Source: an uncultured Lachnospiraceae bacterium (GTDB taxonomy: Bacteria > Bacillota > Clostridia > Lachnospirales > Lachnospiraceae). Taken from it: a stretch of DNA of 24,369 bases. Positions 14,322-22,273 of this stretch are shown piece by piece; the first letter of the stretch is position 1; each line of letters opens with the position of its first letter. A model generated the notes under the pieces. It was not told the origin of the DNA. It saw only the letters and a list, made by a program, of their open reading frames with translations, and did no database searches. The position numbers were made by a program, and so were the translations under genes. Location: assembly GCA_910586555.1 (NCBI GenBank), contig CAJUJY010000054.1, positions 1-24,369 of the forward strand, in the 5' to 3' direction.

Positions 14322-16019
14322 TTAATGGAAAAATGCCATGTTTTCCTCCATCTTTAATGCAAGCCCTTGTAACTGTGATGCAAGCTGTGATACTTTTTCA
14401 AATTCATCTGTAAGCTGTGATGCCACCAAAGAAGTTTTTTCTGCCACTTCTGCATTACTTTCTGCCTGTTCTGAAAAACCTTCCATTTTATCTGTCATAT
14501 CTTGTTTTAAATTATCTATCTTATTTGTCATTTCAGATACAGAATCAATTTTATCTGTAGAAGAAAGTATACTTCTTTCCAGTTCCCTGAAAATTTCCTG
14601 GGTATCTGATACATTACTTCCCTGTTCTTCCATGGTTTCTTTTACCTGTTCCATTATTGATACTGAATTTTCTGTATTAGAAACAAGCTGCAATACAATC
14701 TCTTCTATTCTTTTTGCACTGTTATTTGTCTGTTCTGCAAGTTTCTGTATTTCTATTGCAACTACTGAAAACCCTTTTCCTGCTTCCCCTGCCCTTGCTG
14801 CCTCTATGCTTGCATTTAAAGCAAGCAGGCTTGTCTGTTCTGCTATTGTGGTTATAAAACCTGCAACTGATTTAATATTCTGGGCAGAAGAATTTGTAAT
14901 ATCTGTCTGCCTGCTTATTAATTCCAGTGACTGTTTTGACCTGCTGCTGCTTTCACCAAGGTTTTTTAAAATACATGCCGTTTTCCCGCTTAATGCATAC
15001 ATCTCTGTAGATAACATCTGTATTTCTTTTATTTCACTAATAGATTTCCCAAGTATGCCTCCCATATAATTCATGTTTTTTGAAACTTCCTGTGACTTTT
15101 CTGCCTGTTCTGATGCTGCCTTTCCCACTGTCCCGACAGCAAGGCTCATATTTTTTGCTGCACTTAATGTATTGTCAGCCGAAACATCAAGCTGTTTTGA
15201 AGCACCAGCCAGAACCATGCTTCCCTCTTTTATTACTGAAGAAATGCTTTTTAGTTTATTCTGTAATATATTAATGTCCCTTCCAAGTTCACCTAATTCA
15301 TCTTTCCTGTTATTTGATACTGCACTGGCACTATCAAGTTCACCTGCAGACACTTTTTTAACAATATCCTTTGCATTGTGTATCTCTTTTACAACTGAAT
15401 TTATAAAAAACATTGCACATATAATAATAAATAATATTATTACTGCCATTACTGTTACAAGTGTAACTGTATTTTCAAAAAACAGGCCTTCAAGACGGCC
15501 CACAGGACGGGTTGCCATAAGCGCACCTGTAACCTCACCTGTATCTGGCTGCATTACAGGTATTATATATGCATGGTAAAAAGAGCCGCCTATATCTATA
15601 TTTTTATAATACATCTGTGCCCCTTTTGCCAGTGTATAATCGGAAATCCTGCTGCCTGTACGCATGCCAATATACCTTCCTTTGCTGTCATCTGCCATAG
15701 ATGTCATGGCAGCAGTATCTTCAAAGAAAAATGTAATGTCTACACCTGTTTCCTCTTTAATGCTGTCAACCAGCCAGCTTTCTTCTGACACATTGAAATT
15801 CATTCCACGCCATACACTGCCATCTTCTTTTCTGGAATAATTGCCATACCCGTTGGAATTATATACATTAAGCGCTGCAATGGCTGATGCCTTAAGGCTT
15901 TCCTTTATTTCTGAATACATGCCTGAAGAATACTGGTACATTCCTATTATTACAGAAAGAAGCCCCGTAATAATTACAGGTATTACACACAGGCATAATA
16001 TTTTTCCCTTCATTTTCAT
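14322..16019 (-). CDS. Methyl-accepting chemotaxis protein
   Basis: Membrane chemoreceptor, 565 residues. Topology: first transmembrane helix (about 6-27), extracellular sensor (about 28-185), second helix (about 187-208), HAMP linker (about 209-262), then the long cytoplasmic coiled coil. The signalling tip, FITTIAEQTSLLALNASIEA followed by ARAGEAGKGFSVVA, is the CheA/CheW-binding hairpin and is intact. The sensor has the look of a single Cache-type domain (ETGVDITFFFEDTA, RYIGMRTGSRISDYTLAKGAQMYYKNIDIGGSFYHAYIIPVMQ, ending GEVTGALMAT), a fold that binds small molecules directly. It follows the binding-protein gene by 69 bases in the same direction with GGGGT upstream, so the two are co-transcribed and may form one sensing unit. 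Confidence 0.95.
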   Translation of the reverse strand: MKMKGKILCLCVIPVIITGLLSVIIGMYQYSSGMYSEIKESLKASAIAALNVYNSNGYGNYSRKEDGSVWRGMNFNVSEESWLVDSIKEETGVDITFFFEDTAAMTSMADDSKGRYIGMRTGSRISDYTLAKGAQMYYKNIDIGGSFYHAYIIPVMQPDTGEVTGALMATRPVGRLEGLFFENTVTLVTVMAVIILFIIICAMFFINSVVKEIHNAKDIVKKVSAGELDSASAVSNNRKDELGELGRDINILQNKLKSISSVIKEGSMVLAGASKQLDVSADNTLSAAKNMSLAVGTVGKAASEQAEKSQEVSKNMNYMGGILGKSISEIKEIQMLSTEMYALSGKTACILKNLGESSSRSKQSLELISRQTDITNSSAQNIKSVAGFITTIAEQTSLLALNASIEAARAGEAGKGFSVVAIEIQKLAEQTNNSAKRIEEIVLQLVSNTENSVSIMEQVKETMEEQGSNVSDTQEIFRELERSILSSTDKIDSVSEMTNKIDNLKQDMTDKMEGFSEQAESNAEVAEKTSLVASQLTDEFEKVSQLASQLQGLALKMEENMAFFH

Positions 16020-16088
16020 ATTTTACCCCTTTTCCACAAGATAGTTTATAACCAGTCTGTTTTCCACACATTATAAGATTTATGTCCG

Positions 16089-17102
16089 CTAAATATCCTC
16101 ACTTGTTATAACTGAAACTCCTGTATCAATATTTTCTGCCCCTGTATCTTCCCCCTGTAATGCCTTTACTGCGGTTTTTAATCCTTCATACCCCATAGTG
16201 CCAGGGTTTTGTGCCATTGTTGCTGATATAATGCCCTCACTAATATAACCAAGCACTGTATCAGATGTATCAAAGCCAACTATTTCAATATTGTCCCCTG
16301 TTTCTTTAACCCTGCTGCCTGTTGCAGAAGTTGCACCTTCATTGGCACCAAAAATCCCTACACACTTTTTACTGGCAAACCCGTCAACTGCTTTTTTAGC
16401 CGCCTGTACATCTGTACCCATATAAAACGTGCTAAGCAGTTTAAACCCTGTGCCTTTAAACGCAGCACGGAATCCTTTTTCACGTGCAACACATGATGCG
16501 GTGTCTTTTGTTACCCCTATAATTCCTATATTCCCTTTTGTAATATTGCGTTCCTTAAGGTCTTCAATCATCTTTTCACCTGCGGTCTTCCCTGCTGCTT
16601 CATTATCTGTAGCAAGTATCTGTACACATTCAAAATCAGCCGGTGAGTCCACAAATACAATTTTAATACCTGCATCTTTAGCATTTTGTAAAGCATCATT
16701 TACATTTGAAGGGCCGTTTGCCGCTACAATAATTGCTGAAACACCTGCCTTTACAGCATCATTAATACACTGTTTCTGCTTTTCATCATTATTAACATCT
16801 GGTGAATTCCATGTATATTCCACGTTACCAAGCTCATCTGCCGCTTTCTTGCAGCCATTGTTAATATCAAGCCAGTACTGGTCCTGCTGGTCCATTGTAA
16901 CCAGCCAGATTTTATATATATCTGTACTGTTTGTACTGTTTTCCTTTTCTTTACTGTTTCCATTGTTTTCTGTCCTGCTGCCAGATACAGCCGTTTTAAC
17001 TGTTTCATCTGGCATTATAATCTCAGGCTCTGTGCTGCTGCCGCAGCCCGTAAAAATAAGTAATACAGACACTAAAACTGCAAAAAATTTTTTACCAGGC
17101 AT
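16089..17102 (-). CDS. Sugar-binding lipoprotein, RbsB/periplasmic-binding type (orphan)
   Basis: A 337-residue lipoprotein: signal MPGKKFFAVLVSVLLIFTGC with the lipidated Cys at 20, then a Ser/Asn/Thr-rich linker (about 21-63), then a type I periplasmic binding domain. Family marks are IWLVTMDQQDQYWLDINNGCKKAADELG, SAIIVAANGPSNVNDALQNAKDAGIKIVFVDSPA, ATDNEAAGKTAGE, GIFGANEGATSATG and IVGFDTSDTVLGYI. These domains bind monosaccharides or similar small ligands. No ATPase or permease is adjacent; instead the next gene is a chemoreceptor. This suggests a role in sensing rather than, or as well as, transport. GGAGAGGAGA precedes ATG; a good promoter and an operator-like repeat lie upstream. Confidence 0.9.
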   Translation of the reverse strand: MPGKKFFAVLVSVLLIFTGCGSSTEPEIIMPDETVKTAVSGSRTENNGNSKEKENSTNSTDIYKIWLVTMDQQDQYWLDINNGCKKAADELGNVEYTWNSPDVNNDEKQKQCINDAVKAGVSAIIVAANGPSNVNDALQNAKDAGIKIVFVDSPADFECVQILATDNEAAGKTAGEKMIEDLKERNITKGNIGIIGVTKDTASCVAREKGFRAAFKGTGFKLLSTFYMGTDVQAAKKAVDGFASKKCVGIFGANEGATSATGSRVKETGDNIEIVGFDTSDTVLGYISEGIISATMAQNPGTMGYEGLKTAVKALQGEDTGAENIDTGVSVITSEDI

Positions 17103-17124
17103 AATATCTCCTCTCCTTTTTAGC

Positions 17125-17153
17125 TGGTTTAACCAAAAATAAGTCTGGTTAAA
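17125..17153. promoter_or_regulatory. Operator-like repeats upstream of the orphan binding-protein gene
   Basis: TGGTTTAACCA (17125-17135) is a palindrome around one central base, and a third half-site TGGTTAAA follows at 17146-17153, itself inverted relative to TTTAACCA (17128-17135). It lies between the predicted start point (~17173) and the ribosome binding site, where a repressor would block elongation. Confidence 0.55.
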
Positions 17154-17179
17154 TCTTTCATTAATATTATTTAAGTATT

Positions 17180-17208
17180 ATTTTACTATTTTTTAGGTAA
17201 AATTTCAA
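17180..17208 (-). promoter_or_regulatory. Promoter of the binding-protein/chemoreceptor pair
   Basis: On the minus strand TTGAAA (complement of 17203-17208), 17 bases, TAAAAT (complement of 17180-17185). Leader of roughly 70 bases containing the TGGTT repeats. Confidence 0.7.
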
Positions 17209-17321
17209 CTAATTTTTATAAAAATTCCATATTGTTTTTATAATCCCTGTATACTACATTGCCAGGGGAATGAAAAAATCCTGGCATACAGATTACAAAT
17301 TGTTTAAATTGCCAATTAATG

Positions 17322-17350
17322 TTGACAGATAAAATATGGTTGTTTATTAT
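17322..17350 (+). promoter_or_regulatory. Promoter of the small acidic protein and C39-like peptidase
   Basis: TTGACA (17322-17327), 17 bases, TATTAT (17345-17350); start expected near 17357, 25 bases before the small gene. A hairpin TGCCAGG/CCTGGCA (17260-17286) lies further upstream. Confidence 0.75.
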
Positions 17351-17381
17351 ATAAATACCAGAAAATACAAGGAGGTCATTT

Positions 17382-17555
17382 ATGGACGGTGCAGACAAAT
17401 GGAAAAAAGAACTTAAACTGTTTGAAAGTGGCAAAAGTAATTATGCATGGGATGAAATAGAAGAACTTGTAACAGATGAATTTGAAGATGGAAAACTTAC
17501 ATCAGATGAATTTGACTGCATAATGGAAATCCTTATGGGGCTTGACTGTACTTAA
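17382..17555 (+). CDS. Small acidic protein, 57 residues, helix-loop-helix
   Basis: ATG with GGAGG seven bases upstream and a strong promoter make this a real gene. The product is acidic, with no signal or membrane segment. Residues 24-53 read as helix, acidic loop, helix. The stretch TDEFEDGKLTSDEFDCIMEIL fits two known patterns: the SHOCT domain (leucine-rich helix, short G-x-(I/L)-T loop, E-E/D-E-F helix), and, less well, an EF-hand loop starting at D32, with D, D, G, hydrophobic and E at positions 1, 5, 6, 8 and 12 but F instead of an acid at position 3. I cannot choose between them. The next gene starts 53 bases on in the same direction, so it is likely co-transcribed with the membrane peptidase-like protein. 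Confidence 0.8.
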   Translation: MDGADKWKKELKLFESGKSNYAWDEIEELVTDEFEDGKLTSDEFDCIMEILMGLDCT

Positions 17556-17608
17556 CTAATACCAGCCATGGCATTATATGCCAAAAAAATTATCTGGAGG
17601 AAAAAACT

Positions 17609-18553
17609 TTGGAAAATTTAACAGATGAAGAACTTGAATACAGAAGGTATCTTAGAAAAAGAATAAGGCAGCGCAAGAAAAGAAGGCAGGTTATGGTTGC
17701 AAGGGCACTTGTAGCATTAATTGGTGTTCTTATGGTTGTATGCCTGTTCCTGCTTATACGTGCCGGCATCAGTTACCTTCCAATAGGCGGAAATAAAGAT
17801 GGCAAGACAAAACCTACAGAAAGCCCGTCAAAGAAACCAGAAGTAATTATACCAGAAGGTTATGAAAAAATTTATAAACAGCTTAAACCACTGCTTGAGG
17901 ACTACCCACAGTCAGAAGATATTGTTATGAACCTTTCACAATACCCTGTAAATATATTAAATCTTTTTGTAAATAACCAGGAAACATTATCATTTGTGCT
18001 TAATTACCCAAAACATAAAAATGACAGTGCATCATCAGGTGAGATTTCAGAAGAAGAGGTCGCAAACGGCCAAATACCTGACCTTAAACAATGGGACGGA
18101 AGGTGGGGCTATGTAAAGTATGGCAGTGATATACTTGCAATAAGCGGCTGCGGCCCTACATGCATGTCAATGGTATATTCCGGGCTTTTAAAAAATACAT
18201 CAATGTCACCTTCAGATATGGCAGAGTACTGCACAGATAAAAATTATTACAGCAAAGATACAGGGACATCATGGACAATGATGTCCGAAGGTGCTAAAGA
18301 TCTTGGCCTTAATGCAGAAAAAATAACAATAAACTCTATAAAAGCTGCACTTGAGGCAGGCAAACCTGTAATATGCAGCATGGGGCCAGGTGATTTTACA
18401 GAACAGGGGCATTTTATTGTACTTACAGGAATTGACAGCAAAGGAAAAATTATCCTGAACGATCCAAACAGCATCTCAAGGTCAGAAAAGCACTGGAACC
18501 TTAATAAAATACAGGCACAGGCAAAAGCAGCATGGTCTTACTCAGTTCCATAA
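17609..18553 (+). CDS. Membrane-anchored C39-like cysteine peptidase
   Basis: A 314-residue protein beginning with TTG (TCTGGAGG eight bases upstream). The very basic N-terminus (RKRIRQRKKRRQ, 16-27) precedes one hydrophobic helix (about 31-52), so the bulk lies outside the cell. After a Pro/Lys/Ser linker, residues about 158-312 match the C39_2 papain-like fold: QWDGRWG, GCGPTCMSM with the probable nucleophile C181, GHFIVLTG with H268, and LNDPNS with D285. Proteins of this type in Firmicutes are often annotated as peptidase C39-like or surface proteins; there is no ABC-transporter domain, so it is not a bacteriocin exporter. The substrate is unknown. Catalytic residues appear intact. Confidence 0.88.
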   Translation: MENLTDEELEYRRYLRKRIRQRKKRRQVMVARALVALIGVLMVVCLFLLIRAGISYLPIGGNKDGKTKPTESPSKKPEVIIPEGYEKIYKQLKPLLEDYPQSEDIVMNLSQYPVNILNLFVNNQETLSFVLNYPKHKNDSASSGEISEEEVANGQIPDLKQWDGRWGYVKYGSDILAISGCGPTCMSMVYSGLLKNTSMSPSDMAEYCTDKNYYSKDTGTSWTMMSEGAKDLGLNAEKITINSIKAALEAGKPVICSMGPGDFTEQGHFIVLTGIDSKGKIILNDPNSISRSEKHWNLNKIQAQAKAAWSYSVP

Positions 18554-18605
18554 CCTGTCATTATTAAGCAAATTTTAAGTATATGCTTCTTAAAAAACAA
18601 ATCTG

Positions 18606-18755
18606 TTTTAAACTTATTAAGCCAGCCCTGTTAAGCGGATATCCGCAATCCACATTTCATCACAGCCTGCGGTTTCAAAGATCCCTGTCTGCAACAGGCA
18701 GACACCCACAGCTTGCCTGCCTGCAGACAGCCTTATAGCAGCGGGGCTGGCTTAA
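18606..18755 (-). repeat. Dispersed hairpin element, copy B
   Basis: Bounded by 12-bp perfect terminal inverted repeats, TTAAGCCAGCCC (18617-18628) and GGGCTGGCTTAA (18744-18755), giving a unit of 139 bp; the left flank TTTTAAACTTATTAAGCCA (18606-18624) matches the ends of copies C and D. Inside are the palindrome GCGGATATCCGC (18635-18646) followed by AATCC, as in copies A and C, and TGTCTGC/GCAGACA. It fills the gap between two convergent genes and may act as a two-way transcription barrier. No open frame inside. Confidence 0.82.
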
Positions 18756-18771
18756 AAGGGATTTAAAAGCA

Positions 18772-19968
18772 TCAATAAGGTTTTTTTCTAATGCATTTAT
18801 ATCCAAAAGCACCATTTTCTATTAAATCTGCAAGCTTATCACTGACAATTCCTTGTGCCTCTTTGCAGTAAAAAAGGTTTTTAACCCTTTCCCTGTCCTC
18901 TTTTGCATATTCTTCGCCGTATTGGACAAATAATTCCAGTTCTTTAAGAAGCCCGTCAAAATCCCTTGCTTTAAAACCTGGTGTAACTTCTTCATAATTA
19001 AAATACATCTCCCTGTCTTCTGCAAGATATTCTTCATAGTCATAACAGTAAAAAAGCAGTGGCATTCCAAGCAGCAGGTAATCTATATAAATACTTGAAT
19101 AATCTGTTACCAGTGCTTTTGTTTCTATAACAAGCCGCTGGATATCCATATCTTTGCCTGTTATATCAATAATATGTGGGTAATTTTGAAGTTCTTCTTC
19201 TTCTTTCCTGTGGTAAAAATGCTTTTTTATTATAAAATAATACCCGTTTTCTTTAAGGAATGTTTCGAGTATTTCTAAATTAAAGAGTTTTGCAATGTCA
19301 ATCTTTACTGCACCCTCTTTTCTATGTGTAGGACAGTAAAGTATAATATTTTTTCCTGGAAAATAAGGCATAGGTTTTTCTTTCTGGAAAAATATATCAC
19401 TTCTTGGCTGTCCAAGGCATAAAACCTGTTCTTTCCTTACCCTGAACGCACTTTGGTATATTTCCTCAAATAACGGGCTTGTTGCGACATAATACATATT
19501 ACCAAGCGGTATATTAACAATAAAATCCCTTGCCTTTTGTAAAGGGCTGTCCCAGTCCTTTTCGTATTTATTGTCATAACAGATTTTTTTAAGTGGTATG
19601 CCATGCCATAGGTTTATTATAACAGCCCTTCCAAGGAATGTATGCCCAAGGTCACTTATGCCATTAGAAACTATTGCATATTTTGCAGTAAGCTGCACAA
19701 ATACAGCTTTAAATGTACCCCACATATACACTTCAAATCCAAGGCCTTCTATTTGTTTTTTTGTTTTTTTATCTTTTGTAATCCATACTGCACGTAAATT
19801 TGTATGCTTCTGCATTTCAAGGAACAACTGTTTTGAATTATCTGCAAAGCGCTCCCCAAGCCATGCACCAAATACACATACATTATGCCTTCTTGGAACC
19901 AGCATTGATATATACATAACACAGTATTTAAATGCAGTTTTTATCACCTTATATACCTTATTTAGCAA
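18772..19968 (-). CDS. CDP-glycerol glycerophosphotransferase-family protein (TagB/TagF-like)
   Basis: A 398-residue enzyme. Family marks are VFGAWLGERFADNSKQLFLEM near the start, INLWHGIPLKKI (about 115-126), ILYCPTHRKEG, and TDYSSIYIDYLLLGMPLLFY followed by CYDYEEY, which is the diagnostic nucleotide/acceptor segment of the teichoic-acid polymerase and primase group. These enzymes add glycerol phosphate (or a similar polyol phosphate) to lipid-linked carriers at the inner face of the membrane during wall- or capsule-polymer synthesis. It starts with TTG at 19968, with GGAGG eight bases before it, and follows the GT2 gene by 24 bases. The exact donor and acceptor cannot be told from sequence. 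Confidence 0.9.
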   Translation of the reverse strand: MLNKVYKVIKTAFKYCVMYISMLVPRRHNVCVFGAWLGERFADNSKQLFLEMQKHTNLRAVWITKDKKTKKQIEGLGFEVYMWGTFKAVFVQLTAKYAIVSNGISDLGHTFLGRAVIINLWHGIPLKKICYDNKYEKDWDSPLQKARDFIVNIPLGNMYYVATSPLFEEIYQSAFRVRKEQVLCLGQPRSDIFFQKEKPMPYFPGKNIILYCPTHRKEGAVKIDIAKLFNLEILETFLKENGYYFIIKKHFYHRKEEEELQNYPHIIDITGKDMDIQRLVIETKALVTDYSSIYIDYLLLGMPLLFYCYDYEEYLAEDREMYFNYEEVTPGFKARDFDGLLKELELFVQYGEEYAKEDRERVKNLFYCKEAQGIVSDKLADLIENGAFGYKCIRKKPY

Positions 19969-19992
19969 TATATTATCCTCCGTTTTATAGAA

Positions 19993-20940
19993 TTACCCCC
20001 ATAAAACCTGCATAATTTTACGTATAAACCCTTTCTTCCATGCCCTTGAAGATATAAAAAACCCAAGCCTTTTAAAAATTGACATATTGCATATGTTGGA
20101 ATATTTTATAAGATATATACATTCCATAAATAATGACTGCCTGATAAGAGGGCTGGTATAAACATCCATAAAATACCATGCCTGGTCTGTTGAAGCCCAT
20201 ACAGCCTCTTTATATGCTTTCTTTCCTTCCATAAATCTTTTAAAAAGATATGCAAGGTTTTTACTTGCCTTTGCACCTACACTGTTACTATCATGCTGCC
20301 TGTAGCTTACAAGAGGCGTGTCTATAAATGCTGTCTTACCAAATACTTTAGCATATAAAGCTATAAAATAGTCATGCATTATAACACTTCCATCTGCGAT
20401 ATATGGTATAACTGCATCACAAATTACACTATTAAAAAGCATTGTACAGCCTGTTACATTATTTTGCAAGAGAAGCTGCCCAAGTGTTGCCTCACGTCTT
20501 ATGTCTGAATAATCAAACATTGACTCTGCTATAACTTCCATGTTTTCATTAACCACCTCTAAATCGCTGTGTACAAGCAGCGGGGTTTTACTTCCATATT
20601 CTTCCTCAAGCTTATGCATTTTATCCATGCTGGTTTTAAGCTTGTCCTCTTTCCACACATCATCCTGGTCTGAAAACATTATATATTCTGACCCTGCTGC
20701 ATCATTAAGAAGCCTTGCAAAATTATTTTTTGCACAGCCGCAGGCAGGCTGGTTTACATACACTGTCACCTCATTTTGCACACTTGAAGCAAATTCCTCT
20801 AATATCTTTACTGAATTATCTTTGCTGCCATCATCACGTGCAATAAGACGCCATTTACTGTAAGTCTGCCTGCGTATTGATTCTAATTGTTCCTTTAAGT
20901 ACATCTCTCCGTTATAAACTGCCATAAGTATTGTTATCAT
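19993..20940 (-). CDS. GT2-family glycosyltransferase
   Basis: A 315-residue GT-A glycosyltransferase. The N-terminus ITILMAVYNGEMYLKEQLES is the classical GT2 start, with DDGS at about 37-40 (nucleotide binding) and SDQDDVW at about 94-100 (DXD-type metal site). The later HDYFIALYAKVFGKTAFIDTPLVSYRQHDSN resembles rhamnosyltransferase-like GT2 enzymes of polysaccharide clusters. There are no clear transmembrane helices. GGGAG precedes ATG by six bases. Together with the TagB-like gene directly downstream it forms a two-gene unit for a phosphate-containing surface polymer; sugar specificity is unknown. Confidence 0.92.
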   Translation of the reverse strand: MITILMAVYNGEMYLKEQLESIRRQTYSKWRLIARDDGSKDNSVKILEEFASSVQNEVTVYVNQPACGCAKNNFARLLNDAAGSEYIMFSDQDDVWKEDKLKTSMDKMHKLEEEYGSKTPLLVHSDLEVVNENMEVIAESMFDYSDIRREATLGQLLLQNNVTGCTMLFNSVICDAVIPYIADGSVIMHDYFIALYAKVFGKTAFIDTPLVSYRQHDSNSVGAKASKNLAYLFKRFMEGKKAYKEAVWASTDQAWYFMDVYTSPLIRQSLFMECIYLIKYSNICNMSIFKRLGFFISSRAWKKGFIRKIMQVLWG

Positions 20941-21087
20941 GTCAATCTCCCTTTTTCCAATGAATATATTTTTATTCTAATACATTTTGCCAAAAAAATA
21001 AACACCTAAAGGAAAATTTTACATAAACTATTAAAGAACAGACTTATGTTCATTCCGTTACCAGTAAAAACAACACTGTAAGACCCG

Positions 21088-21093
21088 TATAAT
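21088..21093 (+). promoter_or_regulatory. Possible -10 box for the subtilase gene
   Basis: TATAAT 28 bases before the ATG. No good TTGACA-like box lies 16-18 bases upstream, so the promoter may be weak, activated or use another sigma factor. Confidence 0.4.
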
Positions 21094-21121
21094 TTTACCC
21101 TTTTTTAGATGGAGGACTGCC

Positions 21122-22057
21122 ATGAATAATGTAGCATCTGTTATAAACCTGAACTATGCCATACGCCAGGGACTCACAGGACGGGGCATAGGCATTGCTG
21201 TAATGGATACTGGCATAGGCAGCCACCCTGATCTTACAGAGGCTGGAGGCTGCCTTGCAGGATTCTTTGATACTGTAAACGGGTATTCAAATTATTATGA
21301 TGACAATGGCCACGGAACCCATATAGCAGGTATTATAGCTGGAAATGGTTCTGCAAGTAATGGCCTGTACCGTGGAATTGCACCTGGAAGCCGTATATAT
21401 ATGATAAAAATATTAAACAGCAGAGGAGAAGGCAATACCAGTAATGTACTTGAAGGCATTAACTGGATTCTTAGTAATCAAAAAAAATATAATATAAGAA
21501 TTGTAAACATTTCTGTTGGAAGCACAAAGAACAAATATTTTGATGAAAACTCCCCTCTTGTCCAGGGTGTAAATAAACTATGGTCGTCTGGCATTGTAGT
21601 ACTTACTGCTGCTGGCAATCATGGTCCTGATCCATACTCTATAGGTGCACCTGGGAACAGCCGTAAAATTATAACTGTTGGTGCCTCTGATGTAATGCAG
21701 AATGGCAGTGGAAGGGATTATTCAGGACGGGGGCCTACAAATTCATGTATAAAGAAACCTGATATTGTAGCCCCTGGCTCAGATGTTGTAAGCTGTCTTC
21801 CAGCAAACAAAACAGTATTTCCTGCATTTAAGTATTTTAACAGGGAAAGCCAGCTTAAACAATATTACAAAGCACGTAGCGGAACCTCCATGTCAACACC
21901 TGTGGTAAGTGGCTGTATTGCACTTTTATTACAGAAATACCCTGGAATGACAAATAAAGACGTAAAACTGCACCTGCGCAATACTGCCCGTGACCTTGGT
22001 TACCCACATTCACGCCAGGGATGGGGGCTTATACAATGTAACAGGCTTCTTGCATAA
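21122..22057 (+). CDS. Subtilisin-like serine protease without signal peptide (S8)
   Basis: A 311-residue S8 peptidase with the complete triad: D29 in VMDTGIG, H64 in NGHGTHIAG, S256 in SGTSMSTP, and the oxyanion asparagine N166 in TAAGNHG. No signal peptide and no membrane helix, so it is expected in the cytoplasm, like the intracellular serine proteases of Bacillus, which have about the same length. Unlike those, it lacks the LIPY-type inhibitory N-terminal extension; the catalytic domain starts within the first 20 residues, so control of activity must differ. GGAGG lies six bases before ATG. It stands alone between a divergent GT2 gene and convergent cheV. Function is probably general protein turnover or stress-related; unproven. 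Confidence 0.93.
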   Translation: MNNVASVINLNYAIRQGLTGRGIGIAVMDTGIGSHPDLTEAGGCLAGFFDTVNGYSNYYDDNGHGTHIAGIIAGNGSASNGLYRGIAPGSRIYMIKILNSRGEGNTSNVLEGINWILSNQKKYNIRIVNISVGSTKNKYFDENSPLVQGVNKLWSSGIVVLTAAGNHGPDPYSIGAPGNSRKIITVGASDVMQNGSGRDYSGRGPTNSCIKKPDIVAPGSDVVSCLPANKTVFPAFKYFNRESQLKQYYKARSGTSMSTPVVSGCIALLLQKYPGMTNKDVKLHLRNTARDLGYPHSRQGWGLIQCNRLLA

Positions 22058-22193
22058 GGATAGTGTGAAAAAACCATATACAAAAGTTTGGGATTTGTGC
22101 CTGCGGCAAGGAGTCTGCGGGGACTGGAAAGGCATGGGTATTTTTATGTAAATCCAGGATATATATAATGTTATATATGGTATTTTTAAAGTT

Positions 22194-22263
22194 GTTTAAC
22201 TTTATTAAACCAATGCCTGCTTGCAGCCAGGATTGCGGATATCATCTGACTGGAAGCAGGCAT
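22194..22263 (+). repeat. Dispersed hairpin element, copy C
   Basis: Starts with GTTTAACTTTATTAAACCA (22194-22212), then CCAATGCCTGCTTGCAG, then GGATTGCGGATATC (to 22243). A 10-bp perfect inverted repeat ATGCCTGCTT (22213-22222) / AAGCAGGCAT (22254-22263) closes the unit into one hairpin. It ends 11 bases from the cheV stop, between convergent genes. The shortest of the four copies, with end sequence and core directly joined. Confidence 0.82.
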
Positions 22264-22273
22264 ATGTATACAA

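Noticed and set aside
17216..17434. 72-residue minus-strand frame overlapping the small acidic gene
   Set aside because: It covers the strong plus-strand promoter and ribosome binding site of the small gene, has no clear site of its own, and its sequence looks like no known protein.
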